DNA from: Neonectria sp. B-13
Lineage: Eukaryota; Ascomycota; Sordariomycetes; Hypocreales; Nectriaceae
Direction: 5' to 3'
DNA length: 64,000 bases
Assembly (NCBI GenBank): GCA_002682825.1
Contig: NOKP01000009.1
Coordinates: forward strand, 558,001-622,000
In this document: positions 33,625 to 44,974 of the stretch, in pieces
Numbering within the stretch: the stretch's first letter is position 1
Layout: each line of letters begins with the position of its first letter
Made by a program: the position numbers and the translations under genes
Notes under the pieces: generated by a model
The model's database searches: none
What the model saw: the letters and a program-made list of their open reading frames with translations, nothing else
Told to the model about the DNA's origin: nothing

Positions 33625-36600
33625 TTAGGTTCCCTCATAGAGGGAATGTGGATGCTTTTTGGGATGTTCAAATTGTGATTCCTTCCTCCACCATTCGAGC
33701 TTTCTGAACTGGTGGAAAAAGGAATCCTCCTGGACCCGCCGGAACTGGGGGATGTCGAAATATGTTATGGCCCAATCGACAGCAATGGAGGCATCCTTGG
33801 TCAGTAACTTCTCCAGGTCGGTATGTCCCAGGTTCCGTATCAAGTATGCCCTTCCAAAATTTTGAGCGTGGCACTCTACGAAGAGATGGTACACAGTCTG
33901 CTTTGCCTTGCAACTTGCACACGGGCACATGGGGGACTCGACGAGCTGTGGGCAGAGTTGGACGGCGTGTTAGTGAAAAGTGATTCCTCGATGATTAGGA
34001 GCAGCGAAAGAAGGTACCTCTTTTTTAGACGAACTGATTGAAAACAGGTAGTCGTTGAGGCCGATGACCTCGGTTCTGCAGTGCAACAACATGGTGCTCT
34101 GAGCTCGAGTCAAAGACTCGTAAAGCTTGAAACTGTATGACCCCCAGCCTTGGACAAGAGCCTGCGGCTGGGACGACTCATGGGAGTGACGTTGCCGATA
34201 ATCGTTCCATCGTTGGACGCATTTCCCATGCGCTCTCTCCTTGGCACGATTGTTGATGGCTTTGTTCCGCGCCACGGGGTTGGACCATTTATTGGCATCT
34301 TGTTCGTCTTCGTCTTTCTCTTCGCCTTCATCTTCTAGATCGGGAAGTGTCGCACGAGCCTCGCACTCGACCTGCTTTGCAACCCTCTCCAGTTCCCTGA
34401 ACGGGTGAGGCTTCTGCGGGTCGAGCGCAATGTGAGGCGGATTTGTGATCTTGTTCATCATCCCATAGCCTGGGTCGCTGAGAGCGCGAGCTCGATGGGC
34501 CACGGCGAGGCGATCAAGAAAGATGTCGATGCTCTCAATGTTCAGTTCCTTCTCAAGCATCATCCCTGAAGTCTTGTTAATCGCTCCGGAAATCTGTACC
34601 AGACATTGGTATTGTATGGATTTCAGCCGCCGGAGAACGAATTTGCTGACACCCCATTTCAGAGACGACCCGTCAAGGTGCTGAAACCAGGCTGCGCAGG
34701 CGTAAGAAATAACGGGGCGAATTTTGGTGATATAAAACTGCCTCATGGTTTTGAGAGATGGCCCCCAAATAGATCCAGAAATACGCTGCAGATGTCGTTG
34801 CCTGATCCGGACCTTGGCTCGGATCTAGGTTGTCACGCAAGTCAGCAAGAATAATCGGGCTGGTAACGTCACGGACTCAAAGATCAACTGCACTTACTCG
34901 CTCCACGTGGGACGTCCAGTTCAGCTGATAATCCACCAGTACCCCCAGGATCAGAAGCTCCTGCTTAACGTTTTCATCCTTGAAGTCGTATTCCTCAATT
35001 TCAGGGATCGACTTGGAGTCTGTTTTTTCGCCATAAGGGGCCCGAAAGTGCATGATGGCATACTTGGAGGGCTCAAAGGTAACGCCATAACCGTTAGCCC
35101 AGGTGATCAACTTGGTGTGGAAGCTTTCCAACGCGCGACAATTTAGTTGGTAAGTGGGCGATGTCACAAGAATGCATGTGTCATCTATGTAGGCAAAAAC
35201 AAAGACGCTGCTGATCAAGTCGTGCTCAGTAGGGAGGTTCTCGAGGATAGGGGAAGCGAAGAAGAGGAAGAGAAGGGGCGACAAGGGACTGCCTTGGGGT
35301 ATGCCAATGTTAATCCAGCATTTTTCTCCTGTGTAGCCTGGTATCTCGATGACGTTGCTGCGATCCGAGAGAAAAGACCAGATCCAGAGGATGATCCAGT
35401 TTGGTATGCCCTTGGCTTCCAAAACCTGCAGCACCTTTTGGCGATCAACCCTATCAAATGCTCCCTTGATATCAAGGCTTAACAGGGTTGCCTTCTTCTT
35501 TCTCTTCCCCGACCAAGCCGTGTAGACTGGGTTAAGGAGGAACCGCAGCGCCTTGGTTGTGCATCTGCCCGGGAGCCCGAATTGTGTGTTAGGGAGTATG
35601 TCGTGTTCCGCAACGATAGCTTTGAGGCGGTTGGCAATGACCTTTTCAAGCAGCTTTCCCATACAAGACAGCAAGGCGATAGGCCGCCAGCTTTTGGGGA
35701 CTTGGTAGGTTTCTTTTCCCGGCTTTGGCAACATGACGGTCGCAGCATGCTTGAATATTGCTGGGTGGTATGAAAGCTTGAGACAGGCTTCGAAGGCATG
35801 GTGTAGATATGGTGTGATTTGTTCCCGTGCCAACTTTAGAGCCTCGTTGGGAATTTTGTCAGAGCCCGATGCCTTCTTCGGGGGTAGCATTCTCAACAGA
35901 GTTAAGATTTCATCCGGCTCCAACCCGCGCAATGAACTGTGCTGTGCTCTCCCAGGGTCCAAGTTGGGACGGGGTAGAGGCGGCGCAGTTGGCCCGTGGC
36001 TGACGTTTGACCACATGGCATCCCTCAAGCAACGGGCCTTTGCGGCTTGGGATTCATGTACCGTATCACCGACCTTCAAGTCGGGAATATGGGCCATGCC
36101 TCTTGGCTTGCACCAGCTTGCGCCTCTCTTGGCCCAACGGTATGCACGTTGAGCGTGGGTGATGTTTACCTCGGCGGCCATGAAACGGCGGAAGGACGAG
36201 GTCATGTATAATGAGATAGCGCGGGTTGTTCTCTGTCTCCGGTACTCCCAAAACCGTTGCCACCGAGGGTTCGGTTCCTTCCGATAAGCCTCAAGGGCCT
36301 GCGATTCCTGGGTTGCCAATACTCGTACTGAGGGATCGGTATCTTTCTTTCGAACATGGGCGGAACGAGAAACAGATGGAACGCAGCGCTTGACAGCAGA
36401 TGATAAACCGGTGCTGATCTTGGAGATATATTCGCCAGTCTTGACCGTGTCGTCTAGCACCGGGAAACCAAGTGGCTCTAAATTCTCCTCGACCTGGTGA
36501 CAGAACTTTTTCTTATCAACAGATTTCCACTTCAGGGAAGTGGAAATCTTCTTGGAACACGTCATTTCGAAGGTAGTGGCAATTACTCGGTGATCGGATT

Positions 36601-37372
36601 CAAAGCCGCGTACCTCTGCGACTTGGTGTTCCTTCACTCGAGTAGCAAGGGACTCGCTAGCGAAGGTCAAGTCAATGGTGCTTTCCACTCCATCTTCTTT
36701 CGGCATGGAACGGGTGTAGGTGATTGTACCGGGAGGTGTGATGCATTTCATTCCGGCCTCGGTGATGCCGCTGGAGAGAATAAGTCCTTGTTGGTCGTGG
36801 ATCATCGGACGGCCGCTCCAAAGCTGATGGTGTGCGTTGAAATCACCTAAGAGTATGTCGACATTGGTGGTAGTCGTATCCTCTATCAGTCGGTCCATGT
36901 CGATCTTTCGCCTCTGGTTGTAAACGTTGTGAATCTGAACGTTTCCAATGTTCGTTTTGAGAAAAAGGGTCGCGGCTAGCAAACTGTTCTTTCCCCCGTG
37001 TACTTTGGCGTGCCAATCCTCTAGAGGGATTGAATCGCGGATATAGAAGCAGACCCGAACCAAAGGCACGATTTCTGCCTCCTTTTCCAGGTATCTTGGG
37101 TCGTCTTCTTCCGTGAGCACTCGTTCGGATTGGTAAAAAGCGCGGTAACCAGGAGACTGCGCCCAGGGGAAACCGGCCGGTGGGTCCTGGATGGCAACAA
37201 TGTCCCATGGGCGATCCATCTGCTTCAAGTGATCCAGCAGGGAGTATAGTCTTGCGGCGCAGTCTTTCAGGTTGGCTTGCGCAACGGAGAGATAAGAGCC
37301 GTTGAAAGTCTTTGGCTTTGGCCCTTCCCTCGTCCCCGTAGGGTCCATCGAGGTCAACAAGGTGCCATGCAT
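33625..37372 (-). CDS. LINE ORF2: endonuclease, reverse transcriptase, CCHC domain, with two introns
   Basis: Three exons (34898-37372, 34018-34824, 33625-33945) join in frame to about 1,200 residues. The N-terminal APE-type endonuclease shows DIVAIQDPP, LLGDFNAHHQLW, STIDLTFAS and ESDHRVIATTF. The reverse transcriptase shows LLSLDIKGAFDRV, GIPQGSPLSPLLF and the catalytic FAYIDDTCILV. The thumb has RPVISYACAAWF. The C-terminus has the zinc motif CPCASCKAKQTVYHLFVEC. Intron 34825-34897 has GTAAGT and CTGAC...CCTAG; intron 33946-34016 has GTACCT and CACTAAC...CACAG. Both interrupt segments that are continuous in Tad-like ORF2 proteins, and neither length is divisible by three. Unspliced RNA would stop at 34877, after the RT core and before the zinc motif. 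All catalytic residues seem intact. Confidence 0.8.
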
Positions 37373-38846
37373 CACGACATTGGGAACGAGACTGATAATG
37401 GCCTCCTAGTGACTGTTTCCATTAGTATACGTCGGTTGCTTGAAGTTGTGCCATGGTTGACATACCTTGCATGCTCTAAGTCGCTTCCTCCTTCCGGGAG
37501 AGGTTGCGGGTCGACTTGATCGCAGGAATGGAGTGTATCAAATGCGGTGCAAAAGTAGGACAAGGTACAGTAAACCACCAGGAAAAATTGTAGAGATGAA
37601 ATGGAGTGTCGCAAAGAGGGTAAACAGAGTGAAGTAGAGAAGGTTGTGGGGAAAAGTGCCGAGTGTGCCAGACGGACAATTTGTACTTGTGCGAAGAGAA
37701 AAGAATGGGGTCCAGCTATGATAGTCCTACGCAGTATTGTGGAGTATCCCGCCTCGTTTATCCTCTATTCCGAGGCAAGAATAAGGGGCTAAGAGACTGT
37801 GATAGATCATAGATGATGGATTCTAAGCTCTTTTTCGCCAACTGGCTCTGCCGCCGGCGCCCAAGGAGCATCAAACCTTCTTGACTGAGGCAACACAGTT
37901 TTCACGTATTAAGTCTCCCATGCCTTCAATACCTAGTAGATACAAAGAATCCCGCCATCTTCCCATCCAACAAGAGGTTGCGCTTTGTACAGTGGGGGTT
38001 CGGCAACATTTGAAGGGAGTAACTAGTACGAGGTCACCCATGACCTCGCATTTTTCTGCCCAATCGCAGTCAAGGAGAAGGGGACTTTCAAGGGAAAAGT
38101 AAAAACAAAAGCCGAAGGCCCGAGACGGAACTAACTAATTCCTTGATGGCACAGAGTTGCCACCAGCAAGGATTCAGACCAATCGGAGTATGTAGTCTAA
38201 GATATCAAGTCCTCTGATTTATGCGGTGTAGAGTGCCTGTGAGAGCACTGCCAATCAATCCAGCTATTTTCACCCTTCTCAATTTCCATGCTGTTCTAGG
38301 CCTCTCTGGACTGGATGGCGGCAGGGTTGATGTGGAGATAGTACTGCTATGTAACCTACTGGCACATCTGCGCACTGGCAGAAATCTCAGCCGGAAGGCC
38401 GAAGGATGTGTCGGGCTGCATTAGGGAACTCAAATTACTTGCCCAAAGATATGACTTGTTGCATCATGAACAAAACGGGTAGGTGATCCGAAATTATAGG
38501 AACGACGCTATCTGGCGGTGAGGGTAAAATGATGCTATGATGTGATAGCTAATTCGCCTCGACTGAACGATTGGCGGAGAACACATTATGCGGAAAAGCA
38601 AAAACTTTGTCATGGTATCGCAACTCACGACATTGATGTCAAAGCACATGAATAAGCCAGGTCGCGTAATCAAAAGCAATTAAGAGGCGGTGGTAAGCGG
38701 CTCGCTCGGCTGACCCTGCGCGACCGCCTCTCGTGCTGCTCTGCGAGTGCTTCTCCTGGATCGCGATCTGTATATTCCTGTGCGGCCCTACTAATTAAGT
38801 TGCGAAACAATGTTGTTGAATAAGTAAGACGTCGATCCCCTAACAG
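37373..38846. promoter_or_regulatory. Head-to-head spacer between LINE ORF2 and gag ORF1
   Basis: No open frame with homology lies here. A further intron-like pair (GTATGT at 37466 downward, ACTAAT branch and CACTAG before 37403 on the minus strand) could belong to the ORF2 5' leader. A CTAACAG acceptor-like site touches the gag ATG at 38847, so a leader intron there is also possible. Confidence 0.3.
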
Positions 38847-40170
38847 ATGAACCTAGGTGGAAATAAAGGAGCATCATTCACCATGTCCACGAACTCTGCA
38901 CCAGTCTCACTCTCGAAGCTTTTCGCTGAGTATGAAGGCCAACTCCCCGCCAGATTTGTTAGCAGAGCTATGGATGCTTTGAGGTCAGATATCCAGGCCC
39001 AGATTGATCCCTGTAAGCAGGACCTCAAACGCCTTGTTACCCTCGTCGAGCAGTTTAAGCAACCTGGTTCGAGTCAATCTGTTGTTCCTCGAGGACTGCC
39101 CATAGTCCAGTACAGACTTGCCAAGCAAGAGGATGTGGAACTGGCAGCTCAACTTAAATCATCTGGCATGGTACAGAAGTTCCGCGAGGCAGGCGAGCCA
39201 TGGGACCAAGTTGTCGCCGTGAACCAACACCGGCGTGTCCTATTCCTCCATGTCAAGACAGAGGAAGCGGACAATCGAATCAGAGACCAAGCACCCTTCA
39301 TAGGACGCCTATTGGGTCTTTCTCACGAGTGCCGAATTACTCCGCCGCGATACTTGCTCCATGCCATCGGCTCGTTCGCCCAGGGCGATGCAGATTACAA
39401 AAGCCCGAAAACTGCCAAGGAAAGTTGGTCAAAGGAGAACGACGTGCTGATTGCTGAAGCCTCTTGGACATACAAGAAACTCATCCTCTCTCTTCCTCGA
39501 CTTGAAGATGCGATGAAGCTATTGTCCGGATTCGTTGTTCTGAGCGGCAAACCTTGTCATGTTTTGTAAGTCCCTTGAACTATTTCGGAAGACTTCATTT
39601 CTAACACCAACAAGGCCATTCGACCGTCGATCGACACCGTGCTTTTGCTTCAAGTGTCATAGGCCTGGTCATCTCAAAGATGAATGCCACGAGAAGGGAT
39701 TTCGATGTGGCAAGTGCGCTTTGAAGCACGAAACAAGGAGCTGTAATGGACAGAACCCAACAAGATGTGTTAACTGCGGTGGTGATCATGAAGCGTGGTC
39801 TATGAGATGTGAGCATAAAGATACCCTTGACATGCGGGAGAGATGTAAGCGATTTGAGACTCCGCAGTGGGCAGCCCACATGAACCTACAGGGAAGTCCA
39901 TCTCTGTCCCAGATGGGCGTTAAGAAACTTTCGACATCAGCCCACACCCTCGGAAGTAAGTTTAGTGTGACACCGGTTACACGAGAGCGGTCTCGGAGGA
40001 GCCAGTCAAAACGTCGTGTCAGTGGCGAGAGTGGCTTGGCGGCAAAAAAGCGGCAAACAAGAGGACAGCGCCTGGGAAAGACCAACTCTCAGAATACGCC
40101 GACAGCAACCCTCAAAGATCTGTTCCAACAACAGCATGAAGCAAACATCAAGGCAAAGTCTCGAGATTGA
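38847..40170 (+). CDS. LINE ORF1 (gag-like) with three zinc knuckles and one intron
   Basis: Exons 38847-39565 and 39615-40170, with a 49 bp intron (GTAAGT, CTAAC branch, AAG), give 424 residues. The first part has a helical segment and an RRM-like region (VVAVNQHRRVLFLHV, then SWTYKKLILSLPRLEDAMKLL) as in Tad-clade gag proteins. After the intron come zinc knuckles CFKCHRPGHLKDEC, CGKCALKHETRSC and CVNCGGDHEAWSMRC. The tail is basic and Arg/Ser-rich. Such proteins bind element RNA and form the ribonucleoprotein. The intron lies just before the first knuckle; unspliced translation would end at 39569 and lose RNA binding. An alternative start is the ATG at 38883. Confidence 0.75.
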
Positions 40171-40360
40171 ACAGGCAAGAAGGGGCTGGGTGGATGCCAC
40201 GAGGCAAGGAGACAGACGCATCCTACAACCAATGTTTCCAGTCGAACGTTGTCAAGTGGCGTTTTGTCGGTTCACGGCCAGTATGTATTTCGGGTCTGGG
40301 AGGTAGTCTTGATGCCGATAGCCTGAGTGAACTTCTCATATAATCAACTATTAAAGTTTG

Positions 40361-40429
40361 GCTGGAAATGCATGTTTAATATTGTATCAAGGTTGGCCGT
40401 TTCACCGGCCGTTAGAATTCATTTCCAGC
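40361..40429. repeat. Ten-base inverted repeat with 49 bp spacer
   Basis: GCTGGAAATG at 40361-40370 is the exact reverse complement of CATTTCCAGC at 40420-40429. The spacer holds a smaller GGCCG/CGGCC pair. It could be a remnant of a small inverted-repeat element or a 3' hairpin downstream of gag. No target duplication was seen. Confidence 0.4.
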
Positions 40430-40679
40430 AATCGCGTTGCTTGAACGACGAGTTATTCCTAGGAGACTAGGCGTGACCTAGTGGGAAACACCACTATTTC
40501 TGTTTGAAATCTTTTTAAACTGTTCGGTTGGTCCGACTTGGATCTTCTAGATGAAGGGGAGTATATGACACGAGGGAAGCAGGTTAGATTAATTAATGAT
40601 GTTTATGAAGAATGATGGATATCAATAGTCTACTAATGGCATAAGCCGTTAGTGCAAAGTGTTTACCAGAGGGGCAGAG

Positions 40680-41900
40680 TTGCATTCTACACTGTAAGTG
40701 TAAGAATAGTCGTAAATACAATAAACTAAGCAATAGATAAATATAAACTTTTTAAATATTTATTAAAATACGGTCTTGCTGTCAGAGGCCGAGGCCACAA
40801 GTTTCGAATCATGTGCGAATGTCACCGAGCTCACCGAGTGCTTATAACCTTCTAAGATCTGTTTGGCACTGGTCCCAGTTGTCTTCTAGTGGTAGTGCAA
40901 GAGATATCCACTTAGGGATTTAATCCCTGAAAACTTGCCGCATAGTGCTCTTCTTTAGCGTAAAGGCAAGAACTGAGGAATAGATCTAAAGAGGTGTTAA
41001 GTCTATTACGGACATGTTAGCAAGAATTAATTGTAGAGCGTCTTAGAGAAAGTCCATAAGCATTTTACTCCCCTCCAGCTGAAACATTGTATATTCTAGT
41101 ACTCTACTACCTAATAACTACTCACCTTAGGAACTGATTATTGAACCTTAATAATGTTATAAATGTCTAAAGCTCTCTTAATAAGGCTTAACACTTAAAA
41201 ATAATAGAGAAAATACTACAATAAAAAATCTATAGATTAATCTATTATTATCAATTAATAATTCTACTTATCATATATAATAAACTCAGTAAAGATAAGT
41301 ATACTATACTCTTAATATAATATAATAATCTATATCTTAAGGGCTGGCTAGTAAATAGCTTATTCCTAGTTATATAAGCTTATATGTCTCTATTTGTAAG
41401 TGCTCTTCTATAATATATAGACAGTTTATAGCCAACTGATTATAAATGCATTTCTTATTAACCTAAAATAGGTTCTTTCCTCTCTTCTCAAGATCTACTA
41501 AAAATTTACAGAAAGACAGATATAGCAGTCTTACAGGAGATTGATCCAATGGTGGGATACTAAGGACTGAATGAAGCAAGTCTAGTTGATTATCGATTGT
41601 GTCTTTTGGGATGCTGAGAATCCGCCCAAGGGGAGACATTGAGAGGGGACAGGCTAGAATCACAATAGGGCCAGTGATATCTCGAAATTGTCACAAAGCA
41701 AAGTCCTTTTCTTCACTAGATAATCCATTAATGAGATTATCTAGCACTGGCAGGTATATTGCATCCAGCTTTGATTTCTAGCTTGCAGGCTTGAATGTAC
41801 CTTTGTAGTATAAGTTAAGCTACAGCAATGGTTTTCAAGGTAAGGAAGTTGTAGGTTTATAATCTGAATATAATTAACCACGCTTATTTTCACTGACTTC
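40680..41900. repeat. AT-rich tract, probable RIP-decayed repeat
   Basis: The sequence is dominated by TA steps, poly-A/T and short taataat runs, densest at 41100-41460, in sharp contrast to the flanks. No coding frame was found. Repeat-induced point mutation of a former transposon is the usual cause of such islands in ascomycetes; this is inferred from composition by eye, not computed. Confidence 0.5.
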
Positions 41901-42084
41901 AGAACACGGGAATCAACCTAAAGTTCGCCGAGGTGATCACGAAAGATAATGGAGACAAAACATCAACATCCACATCCTCCTTTGCCCTAACTATCTTGTT
42001 GCTTAACTGTCATGCTGAGAATGTCTCCAACTTGAACCCTGACTTGACCCGCAGTCTACAGAACAGCAATTAGGCCTATCGCCA

Positions 42085-42591
42085 CTACTGAGTCGGATCC
42101 TTGAAATCTTTATGAGCAGGACAAAGACCATACTCTTTCAGCCTGCCCATCATCTCATCTCTTGATAGCTCAGTAGCGATAACCACATTAACAGAAAACT
42201 TAGTGACATTGAGCGCCATAATAACGCAAGATCCCTTAGCAAGAAAGTTGCCCATGCGTCTCACGTACTCTGTCACGTCCACAAAGCCACTCACACCCAA
42301 ACCAAAGAACTGGTCGTCGCGGCCAGTCATCATTCGATTGTGCCAGTAGATATCGAGAGATGGGGGACCGGAGATGAATTCCTCGTTCATGGCGACTGTC
42401 TTGATGGCTCCGGAGGCGCCGTCAAGGTATTTTCCATCCACTACTGGATAGTCGCTGAGCGTCCATTCCTGTCCTGGAGACGAATGGGTGATCAGGGCTG
42501 GTTCTGGTAACTCTGTTGCGTCGCCAATGGCTCTTGTTTCATGGCCACTTTCCATCCTCGGAAGATAATGGAACTTCGAGGAGAAGTTCAA
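42085..42591 (-). CDS. Hypothetical protein, 168 residues
   Basis: This uninterrupted minus-strand frame has plausible codon use and a balanced composition. Segments such as EWTLSDYPVVDGKYLDGASGA, IYWHNRMMTGRDDQFFGLGV and VVIATELSRDEMMGRL look protein-like rather than random. No signal peptide, membrane helix or known domain is recognised. It sits between the AT-rich tract and a tandem repeat, so it could be an orphan gene or part of a decayed gene. A second minus frame at 42613-42882 upstream is weaker and could be a 5' exon or chance. Confidence 0.4.
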   Translation of the reverse strand: MNFSSKFHYLPRMESGHETRAIGDATELPEPALITHSSPGQEWTLSDYPVVDGKYLDGASGAIKTVAMNEEFISGPPSLDIYWHNRMMTGRDDQFFGLGVSGFVDVTEYVRRMGNFLAKGSCVIMALNVTKFSVNVVIATELSRDEMMGRLKEYGLCPAHKDFKDPTQ

Positions 42592-42847
42592 AAGAAGGAT
42601 AATGGATTGATGTTATTGTTGTTTACATGTAGCTTGAGGTTCAACGCAATGAAGAAATGGCGTGTGGTCCTTTGAATGTTCCTCGACACGGGGTAACGGG
42701 GAGCTGAAGTTGCCATTTGCCACACGTGATGAAATGGAACTTATTATAGATTCCAGGAGGGCACAGCGATCGCATTCGAAAGCATCCTCGGCATCACAGG
42801 CATCATTATTGAGGCTAAGATGCTGGAGAGCCGAAAAAGCAAACATT

Positions 42848-43250
42848 GGACCAACATATTGTTCCAATGTGGAAGGAGGCAAAGAGCCGTGTAGCCGATT
42901 CTCGTGCCAACAGACCGTTTTGGTTATTAGCTATCTACGAGGTCGAACCATGGTCGTCGTATTAAGCTGACCTTGAAGCGAAAAGCAGACTCCTTTGGTA
43001 CTTTGTTAGCTATCTGCAGAGGCGAACTAAAATACTCGTATCGAGCCAACATCATGTTCCAATATGGAAGGAGACAGAGAGCCGTGTAGCCGGTTCTCGT
43101 GCCAACGGACCGTTTGGTTATCAGCTATCTACAAAGTCGAACCATGGTCGTCGTATCAAGCTCCCTCAAAGTGCAAAAAGACTCATTCGGTAGCTATCTG
43201 CAGAGTCGAGCCATGGTACTTAGGTCGAGCCAACATCAAAATGCAAGACC
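42848..43250. repeat. Imperfect tandem repeat, period about 195 bp, two copies plus a stub
   Basis: Copy 1 starts near 42848 (GGACCAACAT), copy 2 near 43043 (GAGCCAACAT) and a truncated third near 43227 (GAGCCAACAT). Matching landmarks are GGAAGGAG, AGAGCCGTGTAGCC and TTCTCGTGCCAAC, and CATGGTCGTCGTAT. Each copy also contains two AGCTATCT half-units (42929, 43008, 43123, 43192), so the 195 bp unit itself arose by duplication. No coding function is evident. Confidence 0.7.
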
Positions 43251-44047
43251 AGAGTCAGGGTTGCATCTATACAGCATTGGGGTAGTGTTTGCCTGTGACG
43301 AACGATCACACCACTGCAAATTCAATGCATCACCCGCCAAACCTACCCTGCAATTTCTGACCGGTACAAGACATTGGAGATGCGTCCTTGAATTTTCAGC
43401 AAACAAAGGTTTAAATTCGGGATCCCCCATCTCAATAATGATTGCAACACCTCACCCACGCGCATCTACGGAGCTCAATCTGCTTCACATCGGCTTTCCA
43501 AGTCTCCATACCGATATTGGTTTTAATAACCATCCAGAGCGGAATCATGAATGCGAGGTCAAGAAGGAGCATAACGATTAATGAGAACCAAGTCAATCGC
43601 TAACATCTTCATGGTCTAGGTATCAATCTCGGAACATGAAGGAGAGACTAGTAGATGAAACCTGTAGGCTTACCAAAATGAGTGAATCACTTCTCAACAT
43701 ACTGCAGATCCTAGACTGCTTTGTGAGCTTACGGTGTTTTAGAGGTGAAGTTCACCGAGAGCTTTGACGATGGCATATCAAGCACTCAGCTAGCATAAGA
43801 GAGAAGATAGATATCACATGTTGAAGCACTGTATTCTAAGAACATCCTAGTCTTTTCTGCCTAGGTTAACCACCTAGCTTCATTGTTCCCAATTCCGTGC
43901 CACGTCGTACAGTAGCACACCTGAAGGCTCATAATACGCCGTCCTGGAAACAACTGCGTAAAACTGGCCCCATTCCTCCTTCAGCTTGCCGGTCATTCTT
44001 CCCATATTGAATTCCATCAAGACGTATGACGACCAAGTCATCAGGCA
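43251..44047. other. Intergenic, no gene seen
   Basis: Unique-looking sequence between the tandem repeat and the LINE relic. Short frames here have no features. Confidence 0.4.
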
Positions 44048-44455
44048 GTTCAGTCAGTAATCCACCGTTACCCCCAGGATCAGAAGCTTCTACTTAACCT
44101 CTTTATTCTTGAAGTCATATTCCTCAATTTCGGGGATCAACTCGGAGTCTGCTTTTTCGTCATAAGGGTCCCAAAAGTGCATAAGTCAAATGCCCCCTTG
44201 ATATCAAGGCTCAACAAGGTTGCCATCTTCTTTCTCTTCCACAACCAAGCCATGTAGACTGGGTTAAAGAGGAACTGCAGCGGTTTGATTATGCACCTAC
44301 CCAGGAGCCCGAATTGCGTGTTAGGGAGGATGTCGTATTCCGCAATGATAGCTTTGAGGCGGTTGGCAATGACCTTTGCGACTTCGGATTCATGTACCGT
44401 ATCGCCGACCTTCAAGTCGGTAATATACCGTCTAACACTGGGAAGCCAACTGTGT
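44048..44455 (-). mobile_element. Multiply deleted LINE ORF2 relic
   Basis: Blocks closely similar to the intact ORF2 at 33.6-37.4 kb are stitched together with at least three internal deletions. KVGDTVHES is joined directly to KVIANRLKAI, KGAFD is joined to a segment before PEIEEYDF, and the block upstream of KVGDTVHES is fused to a distant part. Point changes and stops are present. Junctions show short shared sequences (for example CCTTTG/CCTTTT). It is non-functional. Confidence 0.8.
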
Positions 44456-44974
44456 TTCCCCGGGTGGGTGAGGACCTGGGCGAGGCCACTGTAGCATTGC
44501 CAAGCCGCTCAGCGCTGAGGACAGGCGACAGCTGGTCAATCAACCCTGAGCGCCTGCGGTACTGGTCCTCAAACAAATGATGCCAAGGTACTAACTCACG
44601 TTGCTTGGCTCACCTGTCACCCCTTTCAAACGGCATTGATTCACGAGGGGCTGATCGATTCACTCTAGGGAAAGAGCCACAACAAAGACAAGGGCCACAT
44701 TGCTATCGTCCGTCACGGAGTTGGACAAGAGGCACAAGCGTCTACGAGGGAAAGGTACAGTCACGTTCCGGGCACCAAATTCAACAACAGTCTTAAAAAC
44801 AACAAACTAAACTATGGCCAAACTTAACAGCCAAAGAGTTAAATCAGCTACGATAAAACTCAAATACCAAACAGGCAGAAGCCAAAAGAAATAAACAAAT
44901 CACATTCTCAAATGAGAACAGGATACTGAGCGTGCAAAGAGGCCACTGGAAGGAACAGCTCCCCCGTAACATAT
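44456..44974. other. Intergenic, no gene seen
   Basis: Includes the 3' UTR of the small secreted gene that follows. A frame at 44605-44796 has no recognisable domain. Confidence 0.4.

Larger units (their letters stand above)
33541..40310. mobile_element. Candidate Tad-type LINE with divergent ORF2 and gag, approximate limits
   Basis: A minus-strand ORF2 and a plus-strand gag-like ORF1 lie head to head with 1,474 bp between start codons. The left limit is set by the probable 3' UTR (minus strand GCATCACAGAAACACAAGGC region near 33550-33595). The right limit is set just after the gag stop. No target-site duplication or poly-A tail was identified. The two ORFs may belong to one element or to two insertions in opposite orientation. 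Neither shows the heavy AT drift seen in the tract to the right. Confidence 0.4.

Noticed and set aside
37372..37679. Possible upstream coding exons of LINE ORF2
   Set aside because: An intron-like GTATGT...CACTAG exists, but the in-frame upstream segment meets a stop and has no ATG. It is more likely leader sequence.
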